A stretch of DNA of 64,000 bases from Megalonaias nervosa (GCA_016617855.1 JAECUM010031605.1:1-64000); one strand, 5' to 3'. Counted from the stretch's first letter, positions 46,314 to 56,863 are shown. Made by a program: numbers and translations. The notes: a model not told the origin generated them from the letters alone.

Positions 46314-46762
46314 ATGAACAATGAAAACATTAATGATATTATTTCTGCTATTAAAAAATTAAAACATGACGGAATAAAAATGTCCGATAATCTTGATCCT
46401 CAAAAAATTCTCTCTGACTTTGAATTATTGCAGCAAAGAAAATTCGAGAACAAATTCACATTACCTTCCAATTACAGATTCGTGAAATCAATTTATCAAT
46501 CTATGTTAGAATCTTTAGCAATGGTGAACGACACACAAGTGAAGCTATTTGCACCTCTTGCACGCTCAATCGAAAAAATAAGGACTGCGTTGTCTCACGA
46601 GTACGAAAGAAAAAAATGATAGACAATCGTGTAATGCAATTGAGAAAGATTATGTTATCTGATTCTGTCGAGAGTGAAAATGAGAACAGTGACAGTGAAG
46701 GTGGACCCCTGACTCTGTCAGGGACTGTAATTATGGCTAAACAAAAGCCTTGGCAAAATTGA
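46314..46762 (+). pseudogene. Small ORF of unknown function, copy B (inverted relative to A and C)
   Basis: MNNENINDIISAIKKLKHDG, LPSNYRFVKSIYQSMLESLA, LSHEYERKK, then after a frame change at an A-run, an acidic Ser/Glu-rich tail. Homologs at 5298-5762 and 63128-63559 are on the minus strand, so this segment is inverted in copy B. A CCCTGACTCTGTCAGGG hairpin overlaps its 3' part (46707-46723). Confidence 0.6.
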
Positions 46763-46796
46763 CAGAGTCGAACTATCTGTTTTTGTTAAGAAATAG

Positions 46797-47280
46797 TTAT
46801 ATGACATATTCAAATATTATCCGCTGATTATATTTTATTGAAAATGCAGATTTGCATGTTTTATTTGCGACAAATTGTACCGATTGTGGATGTATATCAA
46901 AATATCTGGCAGCTGCGTTTATTGATGGGAAGGTCATTTCTTGGTCTGTTTCTGTATTTATGGATTTAATAGCTCTCTTTACGAATACTTTACACCTTCC
47001 GGTACTTCCACGTCTAGAATTGCAGATTAGATAACCGATTATTCTGGGGATCCCCATCAATATGATCAACTACAAGTCCATTTTCAACTACTCCACGAAA
47101 ACATTCGAATATGAATTTATGTGATAAATAATGTTTATTTCCATTAGTATTAAATCTAAAATAACCAAGTTTACCAACATTACCGACTGGTTTTTTCAAT
47201 CTGCAGTTCCTGATAGTACCATCACGAGACGCGTCGTAGTTTTTGATGATCGGATGCGCTACAAATTCGTTTTGCTCCAT
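46797..47280 (-). pseudogene. HNH endonuclease with NUMOD-type tail, copy B
   Basis: MEQNEFVAHPIIKNYDASRD, TIRNCRLKKPVG, HNH core VVDHIDGDPQNNRLSNLQF, a frame change near 47030, then SINAAARYFDIHPQSVQFVA (NUMOD1-like). About 160 codons, one frame disruption. Possible homing nuclease or replication accessory. Confidence 0.75.
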
Positions 47281-47293
47281 TTATATAATAATA

Positions 47294-47606
47294 TTATTTG
47301 TCTAAATCATTATTCTGAAATCTGGTCAGATAATCCTCTACGGTTTTTATAGGAGATTTACCTGACAAGGTATTTTTTTGGTCATAATATCGTTTTAATT
47401 CCCTGTATTTTTTTACCGCCACATTTTAGACATAACTGTGTTTTTCCTCTGACTCCAACACCGCATTGCACACATGGTTTTGGTCCTGTACTTCCATGTT
47501 TGATACTTTGCATATGGTAGCTACAGAATTCGTTTACGCATGCTCTGTTACAAGGAGAAGTATGTCCGATTTTAAGCCAGTGGCAGTAATTCTTTGTTTC
47601 AATCAT
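47294..47606 (-). pseudogene. Cys-rich zinc-ribbon protein, copy B
   Basis: MIETKNYCHWLKIGHTSPCN, CVNEFCSYH, CVQCG and CLKCGGKK, then a frame change at an A7 run; the continuation SPIKTVEDYLTRFQNNDLDK reaches the stop at 47294. Same position as 7491-7742 in copy A. Possible DNA- or RNA-binding ribbon. Confidence 0.6.
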
Positions 47607-47650
47607 TATATATATATACTAAAATTTTAATTTAAATATTTGTTTTAATT

Positions 47651-49637
47651 ATGTGGAGGAATTATCCGTTATTGAACCTTCCCCTGCCAGATTTGATCTT
47701 GACAGACTACCAGAATATAAATTTAGTGTTTCGATGCAAGATCTAGCTTTAACAAATGCGGATATAGCTAAACGTATCCGTGAAGCCAAAAGGGAATTTC
47801 GTAATGATGGCGCTGCTAATGTATGGTCAACTTTCAGGATAGGACATATCGTTAATATGATGAACGACAAACGAGGAAGGGTTGTTATTAACCAGCTTGA
47901 TAATCAAAAATATTTTATTTGAATAAAATTTATTGTAGAGACAGATGACGATATCTGGATTATTCGTGATAAGCGTGATCCAGTCCGTGTGCAGTCGGGA
48001 AGCAATATTGTTCTCTTAAATAACAGATCCAAACCTGGAATACTTACTGGCATTGATAAACCTTACTATGTACAAGGTTATCCAGCGACTGCAGTTGTCT
48101 ACGCAATATATTCGCTAAATGATAAACCTAATGTTGCGGATCTCAAGCCGATGAAAATATCAAGAATAAACTGTGTAGCTGAACGAGTTACAGAACATTT
48201 TACAAATGCGATACGTGGTAATGGCTTAACAGATTTAAGACGTAAAAAAATAAACACATGGGCAGAGGCGGTTAAAGATACCGGAGCGTCTATCAAAGAT
48301 GTCGCTGAGCTAGAAAAGAAATTAAAATTCCCAATAACAGTAAAAACGTTAACAGGAGAGATTTTATATAAATCGAAATATGAATCAAGAGGAGCTCCAA
48401 TAACAATAATTGATCATAACGCGCATGCATGGACTATGGCAGTAACTATATTTCCACGAGATAGAGCGGTTAAATTTTATGATGGTGATATATTTGATTT
48501 TATCAGAAATATTAGTAAAAGTGACCCTGTATCTGTTTGGTTGTTTCAAAGTTCAGAATACGAACATTACGATCAATTTGTACGGCCTAACGGTGATATT
48601 TATCGTACAGAATCTCTTCATGAAGAAATAGAACATCTTGCACTGAAATATACCTCTGATGATGTCATAGTTGGACAATTACTGAATAACTGTTTTACCG
48701 TACTATCGGTTGCTGCCCATTTCGCTCAGGAGAAAAATTCATGGAAAACGACATGATCAGAATTCCTTGAAGATATCAAAAAAAGTTGTATAGAATATGG
48801 ACACGGTGGATTATGGAATACCAAATACGATTATAATGATGTTATCTCAGTTGATATGGCTGCAGGTTATCCTGGGAGTTTTCTTGAATATGGAGAATGT
48901 TCTAAATACTTTAAGAAACTCGGACATCCTACACGTGACAAAAGAAATTATTTACGTTACATAAAGAAAAGTTTCCAACGTTACCTGTACCTTTGTGTTA
49001 TCGCCCAGCAGATACTCGACGACAGAATATTGAAGTTGAAATACCAGGTGGAGACGCTGAAAATGTCCGAGTACAAAATCTTGTACTGAATGACATTGTT
49101 TTGGTTGCCATTGATGTTGTTGAGAGCGCATTAAACATGGAAAAATCAGCGTGGATGTTAGGATACGCTATAACGATTCATTCGTCACGGGGATTAGCTA
49201 TCTCTGATACAAATATCTGGATTGTAGATGAACGTATCGAATGGTCAAACTTAGTCTATCTTGCAGTATCTCGTGTTAGAAGAATAACTCAACTACATAG
49301 GGTTATTATAGATTACGTGATAACTGAGGAAATTACTAATGACGCTGCTGTAATAAAGAAAAAATTAGCGGGTTATAAACAATGTGACCAAAAAAATAAG
49401 CGTGACTTTGATATTGATACTGAATTTATTATAACACTAAAGCAACTACAGAATAATCATTGTGCAAGCTGTAACACAATAATGTTATGGCAATATTCAA
49501 ATAACAATCCAAGACAATTTACCGTAGACAGAATTAATAGTGATCTTGGTCATACACGTGAAAATGTGATGCTGACCTGTCTTGAATGTAATCGACGTCG
49601 GGGCGCTGGAAGCCCTGGTGCTAATTTACATAAGTGA
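47651..49637 (+). pseudogene. Replication fusion protein, copy B (internally deleted)
   Basis: Same N-terminal part as copy A (PARFDLDRLPEYKFSVSMQD), IIDHNAHAWTMAV, HGGLWNTKYDYND, SVDMAAGYPGSF, then a direct jump near 48945 to sequence equivalent to copy A position 10530. About 1.48 kb is missing, including PolB motif C, the helicase Walker A and Walker B. Remaining are SSRGLAI, YLAVSRV and the complete HNH end (CASC...DRINSDLGHTRENVMLTC, LECNRRRGA). Also frameshifted at the start, near 47920 and at a stop near 48757. Confidence 0.75.
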
Positions 49638-50609
49638 ACGTGGTGGTAATTGTGTATCTACAGGAATTACTTGTAATTGTTCACGTACAAATCCACGCTG
49701 AGGGGCTGTAGAATCTAGTCTGTATATGGCAGGTCTTCCAGTGGATCTAGCCACGCTAGAAATTGTATGTGTTGTCACGCTCCAGATAGGGTCAGTAGCT
49801 CTTTTTTTCCCACCCTCAAGCTCCCCTGGTTCGTATAAATATCTCACAGTTACATTACCAAATACTGGTTGTTCACGGCGTTGTACGTTATCGCTACGGG
49901 GTACATATCTTTTTGTTATTGCATTAGAAGGTTTCATGGAAGTTGCACGAGTAATTTCATTATTTAGCGCAGCTATCACACTTGGTAATCTTGCAACCCA
50001 TTCACGAGATCGTTCACCCGACTTAAAGTCAGTAGATATTTCCTTTGCGTATTGATATCCGAATAACCGCTCAGCAAGTGTTCGATTAAATCGTTCAACA
50101 ATTGCTTGATCACGATGAATTTCGGTATGTCCTCGTCTGATTTTAACGTTATGTCGCTTCATCAAAGATATTACTGCACCAAGAAATTCTTTGCCAGGAT
50201 CAACTTGTAATAACTGTGGCCATCGTAGACCACCACGTTGATAAATTCGTTCAAACGCAGATGCAGCTTCAGATGCTGTCTTTGTTGATAATGGTTCCGC
50301 TTCTTTATATCTACTTGCAACGTCAACAACAGTCAATGCGTATTTGTACGTGCGTGATTTTCGTCCACGTCTTTTAACAGTATCATGTGGTAAAAACAAA
50401 ATATCTGCTTGATGAACTTCATTGGGGATGCTGACATCAAAATGTGCGTAATGAATTTTTTTAGGTGGTGGTAGATAGATTTGCCATATTGCCTGTCGTG
50501 CTAACCATGATGCAGCAACATTACGTGAAACTTTTGCTGCTTCAGCAAGTTTACTGATTGCTGCTTTACCTCTCCAATATCCTCTCGGGGAATAATAAAT
50601 GGATTCCAT
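49626..50609 (-). CDS. Retroviral-type integrase without chromodomain, copy B
   Basis: Intact 327-residue protein. N terminus YYSPRGYWRGKAAISKLAEA (helical, DNA-binding-like), DDE core with Asp69 (EVHQADILFL), Asp137 (LLQVDPGKEF) and Glu172 (AIVERFNRTL), spacing between the last two about 35 as expected. C-terminal beta-rich tail (NVTVRYLYEPGEL) and GRPAIYRLDS. No zinc HHCC motif and no chromodomain seen. It would act on the terminal inverted repeats. Tandem with the PLA2 gene (16-base gap); its 3' end overlaps the Rep gene. Confidence 0.9.
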   Translation of the reverse strand: MESIYYSPRGYWRGKAAISKLAEAAKVSRNVAASWLARQAIWQIYLPPPKKIHYAHFDVSIPNEVHQADILFLPHDTVKRRGRKSRTYKYALTVVDVASRYKEAEPLSTKTASEAASAFERIYQRGGLRWPQLLQVDPGKEFLGAVISLMKRHNVKIRRGHTEIHRDQAIVERFNRTLAERLFGYQYAKEISTDFKSGERSREWVARLPSVIAALNNEITRATSMKPSNAITKRYVPRSDNVQRREQPVFGNVTVRYLYEPGELEGGKKRATDPIWSVTTHTISSVARSTGRPAIYRLDSTAPQRGFVREQLQVIPVDTQLPPRSLM

Positions 50610-50625
50610 TATAATAGTTATATAA

Positions 50626-51135
50626 TTAATTACCAGCCCCGAGCATTATTTTACTTTTCATAGCAGATTTTACTAGAAAACTAGCGAGTTTTTCTCTGAG
50701 AGATTTATTAGATATAGCATTTAGCGCATGAATCAATTTTACATCTGCGAGATGCCGCTGCTGCAAATCTTTACTTTTATAAGCAACATCATGAACATGA
50801 CATGCTTGATCAATTTTATTTACTGGATACTCTCCGGGTCTTGGTTGATCTTGATCATCAAGTCGGATATCAAGTCGAGTTCCAGGACCACAGTAATTAT
50901 ATCCCGGAAGGTGTTTCTCACCGGGGTATTTGGCCCACGGAACTCCTGGCAATTTCCCTAATGATGCGGCTATATCACCACCACGCGCTATTTGCGACGC
51001 GGAAATAAATTTATATTTTTGTGTGCCACATTTTACACATTTACCCGTAATTGCACGTCTTTTATTTTTTGTTGTTATTGTCGTTAATCCAGTGGTATCG
51101 GTAGGTGCTCTGCATCGAACACAATATAAACTCAT
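50626..51135 (-). CDS. Zinc-ribbon / parvovirus-type phospholipase A2, copy B
   Basis: Intact 169-residue protein. Cys5, Cys8, Cys33 and Cys36 form a zinc ribbon. PLA2-like part: PGYNYCGPGTRLD (residues 77-89, calcium loop), His115-Asp116 in CHVHDVAY and a later Asp131 in HLADVKLI. This matches the compact PLA2 of parvovirus capsids, which breaches endosomes; the same role is inferred here. In Polinton D the ribbon and PLA2 are separate ORFs. Start lies 12 bases from the ATPase start on the other strand. Confidence 0.82.
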   Translation of the reverse strand: MSLYCVRCRAPTDTTGLTTITTKNKRRAITGKCVKCGTQKYKFISASQIARGGDIAASLGKLPGVPWAKYPGEKHLPGYNYCGPGTRLDIRLDDQDQPRPGEYPVNKIDQACHVHDVAYKSKDLQQRHLADVKLIHALNAISNKSLREKLASFLVKSAMKSKIMLGAGN

Positions 51136-51147
51136 ATTATTTATTAT

Positions 51148-51819
51148 ATGGATATAATTGATTTCTCAGCGACACGAAAACAAGAACCAGTAAAGCACCA
51201 TCCAGCGCTTCCAAATTCTATCAGAATGATTATAATAGGTCCATCTGGATCTGGTAAAACACAATTATTGCTTAATCTAATAATGCGATGGCTCAAGTGG
51301 GATAGGTTATATTTGGTAGCACCATCTGTAGATGATCAGCGGTGTTATGGGGTACTTAAAGATTTTAATGAAAATGCAAAAATATTGGACGAAGATGGAA
51401 ACGATGTTATTGATTTTATTACCGATATCGATGAGGCACCATCTGTAGATGATCTAGATGGACTTATTAATAATTTAGTAGTGTACGATGATGTTATGCT
51501 GGATAAACAATCCAATCCAGCTAGAATATTTTCTCGAGGTAGACATAAAAATACTGACGTGATTTATGTTACACAACGATATACGCAAATACCTAAGGTA
51601 ATCAGAGATAACTGTAATATTTTGGTTGTGTTTAATGGAGTAGATAATTATACTCTGCAGAATATTTATTATACTTGGTGTTCAGGGGACATGGACATGA
51701 TTAAATTTAAAAATTTCTTTTCAAAAGCACAATCTGTTCCGTTCGGATTTATAACGATAAATTTACATGATCCAAGATCTAGATATCGTGTAGGTCTGGA
51801 TAAAATCTTTGGTCCTTGA
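51148..51819 (+). CDS. Genome packaging ATPase, copy B
   Basis: Intact 223 residues. Walker A GPSGSGKT (31-38), Walker B LVVYDD (111-116), sensor-like GRHKNTDVIYVTQRY. FtsK/HerA-type motor for DNA packaging, as in other Polintons. The last gene of the element; its TGA stop is within a hairpin, and the terminal inverted repeat begins 12 bases later. It shares a 12-bp A/T-only spacer with the divergent PLA2 gene, so promoter elements must overlap coding sequence. Confidence 0.9.
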   Translation: MDIIDFSATRKQEPVKHHPALPNSIRMIIIGPSGSGKTQLLLNLIMRWLKWDRLYLVAPSVDDQRCYGVLKDFNENAKILDEDGNDVIDFITDIDEAPSVDDLDGLINNLVVYDDVMLDKQSNPARIFSRGRHKNTDVIYVTQRYTQIPKVIRDNCNILVVFNGVDNYTLQNIYYTWCSGDMDMIKFKNFFSKAQSVPFGFITINLHDPRSRYRVGLDKIFGP

Positions 51820-51830
51820 TTTTATCAAGG
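51814..51830 (+). terminator. Hairpin at the ATPase stop, copy B
   Basis: CCTTGAT-TTT-ATCAAGG (7-bp stem, 3-base loop) includes the TGA stop. Comparable to 25678-25700. Missing in copy A. Confidence 0.5.
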
Positions 51831-51831
51831 T

Positions 51832-52094
51832 AGCAGCAGAGAGGGTGAATGACCAATACTGAGTGACCAACGCGTAAATGAAATCGCATAAAAATTTGAA
51901 AAAAATACGTCAGCGATTGATAACAAAACTGAGCTAACCCAAACGACTTATTATCCGTTCTCAACCGTATGGAAATAATCTCGGTTAGAGGCTTTGGTTT
52001 AGCGTCATTGACCTTTTTTTTAGCCTTCGTAGGAACCTTTATTTTTGTAAAATAAGGTCTCAGGCAAAGTGGTCTGTTCACCCTCTCTGCTGCT
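51832..52094. repeat. Right terminal inverted repeat of Polinton B, complete
   Basis: 263 bp. Inner end AGCAGCAGAGAGGGTGAA, outer end TTCACCCTCTCTGCTGCT: the unit has its own inverted ends. First 149 bp pair with 37623-37771. The outer end finishes in CT followed by AATTTG, and flanking repeat R continues from there. Confidence 0.9.
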
Positions 52095-52245
52095 AATTTG
52101 GATGAGGGTGGTTTTTTTTGGAGGAGAGGGGGTCTCTGAGGTGGTGAAAAAAAATGTCAGAATATATTTATTTTGAAGGGGTGGGTGTCTCTGTTCTAGA
52201 TTCCGCTTTTGGTTTAGGATCTGCCTATTAGCTTACTACTACTTG
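52095..52245. repeat. Dispersed repeat R, copy interrupted by Polinton B
   Basis: Reverse-complement match to 19536-19680, beginning directly at the Polinton boundary. This fixes the boundary to within a few bases. Confidence 0.85.
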
Positions 52246-52791
52246 TATTTTCAAAACTTTCGTTCCAAGTTTAAAATGAAATTAAACCGTTTTCCGATGT
52301 TGGAGTTTACTATGACTGAACCATTTTTACTTTAAGGAGGACACATTGGCCATGCGTTCCTGCCACCAGACCCACCGCCGACTCATCTCCGTGAGTAAAT
52401 ATAACTATCACTTGCTAATAAAAATGTCACGTGGAGGCAAGATTGAAGAAGAATAAAACCAATGCATAACAGAAGTTTCTAAACTATTCAGGCTTGGGCC
52501 ACATACATTTTGCTCAGTAAATTTCAGATAGAACTAGTGCATATGTTTCAAAATTAGGTTGTTCATGAAATAAAGACTACTACAGGACTTCGAAAACATA
52601 TTTACCAACAACCAGCCAGTAATATGGAAATGTGACGATAATTCATGCTTGTTGTTTTCCTTGTTTTTGCTATCTTTTGTTTTCTGACGGTCCAAACACC
52701 AATAAACTAATTGAACTTTTAATTTATTCACACACACACACACACACACATGCACATACGTACAAGCAAAACACATACACACACATATATG

Positions 52792-52843
<52 letters not shown>

Positions 52844-53144
52844 ATTTATGTTAAATGTATTTACTTTGTTCCTTCTCAAGATTAAGGCAGAGAGGAAATC
52901 TTTGTGTCTCATAACTTCAATATGTGTAATTGTAGCAATTCCACTGGCCATTACGGGGACTGCGCTTCGCAGGACATTTGTGTGGAATCTTGGTAAGTCC
53001 GTCTTGACAGAATAAGGCAAGGGGATTCGTAAGACAATATTGGCAACATTTTGCAGAGGGATTTGTAACTTAGTTTTGGCAACATTTGGCACTGGAATTC
53101 CTAAGTCTGTATTGACAGTATTTGGCACGGAGATTCATAAATCA
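52246..53144. repeat. Host sequence with microsatellites and a 36-bp tandem repeat
   Basis: (CA)n at about 52731-52750, (TG)n at about 52792-52840. At 52990-53140 four units of about 36 bp (GTAAGTCTGTATTGACA followed by TTTGGCA-GGGGATTC-like) repeat. No gene recognised. Confidence 0.65.
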
Positions 53145-53420
53145 GTGTACCGCTCCGGTGGCCTAGTGGTTAGAGCGTACGCACCCCAGATGCGGAAGGT
53201 CGTGGGTTCGATCCACGGCCGAGTCATACCAGTGACTTATAAAAATAGTACTGGCAGCTGCTTCGCTTGGCGCACAGCATTAAGAGGTTAGTGTTAGGTG
53301 TCCGGATAATTTGACTGGGTGGGACATCATGCTACATGTCTGCGGCAGATGCTCCAGCGCTAGATTTCACTATAAACTGCCACGCTGCAGATATTGAAGC
53401 AATATGACTGAAAAATTGTT
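53145..53420 (+). mobile_element. tRNA-derived SINE, second family
   Basis: TGGCCTAGTGGTTAGAGCG (box A) and GGTTCGATCC (box B) spaced as in a tRNA. The acceptor arms do not pair, so it is not a tRNA gene. A body with TTGGCGCACAGCATTAAGAG follows. Confidence 0.75.
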
Positions 53421-54179
53421 AAAGCTACGTTAAAAATCCAAATCACACACACAAACACACATAGACGCACGCACAAATCAGTAATGACTGCATGTTATTT
53501 CACGCCTTTTTCTTGTCTGCTTTGTCCGTCAATTCTTAGATTGAAGAAAAATTTCCAGAATAACCAGCGATGTTGTAAATGCTTTTGACGCATATTTTAA
53601 ACTGTCAATACCGTTAATTAAGTGAGTTAATAGAAGAAACTTCGATGAAAATTTCATTTGTCTCTGTCTTTGAGTTGATGGCGCGGTAGTCATTCAGTTA
53701 CTTTAAACGGAGGTTTGTATTAGTTCTTATGACCTGTATCACCACTCAGATATTTTGGTGACTTTGGTTGCAGCTTAAATACAAAACAACAATGCGTATA
53801 TGTTTATATATTCTTTTATTCCTCCATTTTCTGAAGAAGTTAAGACAAAGCATAGAAATGCAATGTAATATATGGAATCACAAAAATAGTGGATTTGTTA
53901 CTTATTTGCTCTCTGAATTACTTATAATAGCAAACCAATAAATAAATTAATATCATTACTAAACTAGATAGATTATAATATGTTACTGCTTTTAAAAACA
54001 TAACTACAGAGAAAAATTATGTGTTTCAACCTTTGAAAATAGAACTAAACAACAAAATAATTAGTTTCCTAATCGCTTTGCAATCTAGTACAAATATTTC
54101 TTTCCTTATATTCTGTGTAAGTTCTATATTCAATCGAATATATAATATCCTTTATCTTAATGAAGTACTTCGTAGATAG
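53421..54179. other. AT-rich host sequence, nothing recognised
   Basis: No ORF over 60 codons with coding character and no repeat identified. Confidence 0.5.
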
Positions 54180-56863
54180 TCTGATATCATTAATCCATGC
54201 CTCAAGTTCCAAATGTTCTGAGATGTCATTTAAACCACCAAGTAGCATTATCAGTGTATCATCGATCTAATCACATAAATCACGGTAAATCACTGCAGGC
54301 ATATACGAAAATAGACTTTCCATCAAGTGGTTTCTGTCATCTAAGATTAAGGGACAATTCATTGAAATGTGCAAAATACGGTCATGACTTATTATTTTGC
54401 CACATAGGGGACACAGTCCAGGTCTTGCTTGCGTTCCTCCAATACGAATTAATGTCCCATATTCCATTTTTCTGCTTGAGTCAGTGCAAGCGACTTTCCG
54501 TAGATGGTGCATTTTTAGTACTGGATTAATTTTTAAAAATGTACCGAATCCCTCTGATGGGTTTCTGATACTCATTTCATGTTTTCTCTCCTCAAATACT
54601 CGTATTCTTGTCCCAATCAAGTTTGTCCATGTCATTTTGTCTGGAAATTTTCCAGTGAAAATAAAGTCGTTGAGACAGTCTTCTAAATGGTACTTTTCAG
54701 TACAGTACTTATATCATATATAAAATAATTGTAGCTATGTTGAGGGTCAAAAATCAAATTTCCAACAGCCCAGAGGTAAAACTTTTTAGCAATTAGGTTT
54801 GCTGATGTTCTACACATGCGACCAAGGAATACGAGTATTTGCTTATGTATGCGAGCTTCCATTGAAATCATCCCCAAGCATGATGTCGTAGATCCAATAG
54901 GCAATCTTTCAGGGAAACCTTGTACTCTCCGGGCGAAATATCATTGTATTTTCTCCAATGATTCAACGCCCTGATAAGACATATTAAACCAAAGTTCTGA
55001 GTGATACGAAGCAGACGGCAATTCTTTCACAGACTTTCACAGAAACTATAGGATTAATTCCATTTGCATTTAATCCAACTGAGTATAGCGAGTTTGTTGC
55101 ACGTTTAGCTTTATCGTAGGAATAATCTATACGATCATTAATTTTCATTGATTGTGAAAAAGTAACTCATGCATGTTTCACTTATTTTTGCTCTAGGAAT
55201 ATCCTGTAACTCCAAAGTAATTCCATTTGATGAGTACACTTCATTGTTTCCACTGAATATCATCTAATTACTTTTGTTAGGGTTATATTTCAATTTCCAC
55301 TTCTGTGCATACTGATAAGCTGTATTCACGAGTATCTGTAATCCATTCAGCGTAGAGCTTAGTAGAGTAGTGTCGTCTGCCAAAAGCATGTCAGGTATGT
55401 TCATCTGATTCATTGTTATCCCGCAATTAGTCATTACTAGTTCATTCAATAGGTCATTTATGTACACGAGAAAAAGAAAAGAGGACATTACACGTCCTTG
55501 ACCAACGCCTCTCCGTAACGGAAATGTATTCGATATACAGCCTCTACACGCGACACAGGCACTTGACTGTGTTTAGGAATGGGCGATTATTCTCCATATT
55601 TCTGTATTAATTCCTAACTTTTTTAAAAAAAATTTTTAGTAGTCCACAATGCCACAGTCTATCGAATGCCTTTTCATTATCCAGAAAAACAGCACATACA
55701 TTAGAGTTATTAGTAGTATAGTATATCAAACATTCTTGAAGAGTAAATGCAGCAGAGATAGCTCCAGCCTCCTTGCGAAATCCAAATTGATAAGGATGTG
55801 GAAAATTTATTTTGTCTAAATACTTTTGAATTCTGGTCATCAATATTTTTTCAAACAATTTTCCCAGACAATATGTCAATATTATACCACGATAATTCAC
55901 CGGATCCTTTTTATCTTTGCCATTTTGTTTGTATATCGGTATAATCATCCCACATCTATATACATTAGGCAAATACTCAAACTGGATCATGCAATTAAAA
56001 AGGGCAATTAAATGTCTGATTAAATATTTTCCACCCTACTTTAAATGCTCATTCGATACGCAATCAATGCCTGGTGATTTTTTTATTTTAGAGATTTGAT
56101 ATGCTGTAACACCTCTTCCTCTGTAATAGGATTACATTTTATGTTATCAGTCTCTAGTTTGATTTCTTCGTACATATTCTTCATCTTGACACAATCATTG
56201 TGTTCCTCATCTGTTGTACCACTTAATTCAGAAAAATATTGTTTCCATAGATTGACACATTCATCCAAATTATTTGATTCTACTCCTTGAAATACAACAT
56301 TACCATAATCTGATTTATCTGTCCTATTTTCCCGTATGACTGCATATAGTTCGTCTATTCACATTTTCTGCACTCTTTCCTATCTCTTCAATATGCACTC
56401 TTTTATATGCCTTTTTCTCTAGCCTATGTTTCTTTCTGAACTCTTTGCGTCCTTGTATTTTCGTTTGATGTTACAGTCTGTGTTTCTAGTTTTTCCTTCT
56501 TTGATTCATTCTCCGCGCACTTTTCTCATGTCCTGATTTACTTTTTCAAGGCCACTTTTCTTCCAATATGGTTTCAACTGCGATCTGAATTCGGACTTTG
56601 GAATATATCTGTCTGATGCAGTTATTACACTCTTAGTTATCAATTCATTATACTTCTCTATATCTTCTACCTTTTTGCACTGATAGGTGAAATTCAAGAA
56701 TGCACTAACATCAGATTTATACATTCTAATGGATTCGCCAAGTTCCATTTCATTCTTGGAAATACACGCGTCTTTATATTTTTCTTCAACATATCTTTTG
56801 CAAGTGGCACTGTAACAGGTAGGTGATCCGATACTGAGAAATCAATTTTGTCCATTACTTTGT
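54180..56863 (-). mobile_element. LINE (non-LTR retrotransposon) ORF2 remnant, cut by Polinton C
   Basis: Read on the minus strand: endonuclease end FSVSDHLPVTVPLAK (about 56785-56850), linker LKPYWKKSGLEKV, RT with PVNYRGIILTYCLGKLFEKI, HPYQFGFRKEAGAISAA, FLDNEKAFDRLWHCGL, then LLADDTTLL (catalytic F/LADD box, about 55376), and a C-terminal CPLCGKI...HISMNC zinc knuckle (about 54370-54415). Several stops and frameshifts. The SDH endonuclease motif identifies an APE-type LINE. Its 5' part is replaced by Polinton C at 56864. Confidence 0.85.

Noticed and set aside
50626..51135. Secreted venom-type phospholipase A2
   Set aside because: No signal peptide or disulphide pattern of secreted enzymes; short parvovirus-like PLA2 with a zinc ribbon inside a Polinton.
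53147..53222. Possible tRNA gene
   Set aside because: Boxes A and B are good, but the two acceptor arms do not pair and a SINE-type body follows; annotated as SINE.
55264..56748. Host reverse transcriptase or telomerase gene
   Set aside because: Motif order and the upstream SDH endonuclease end identify a broken LINE.
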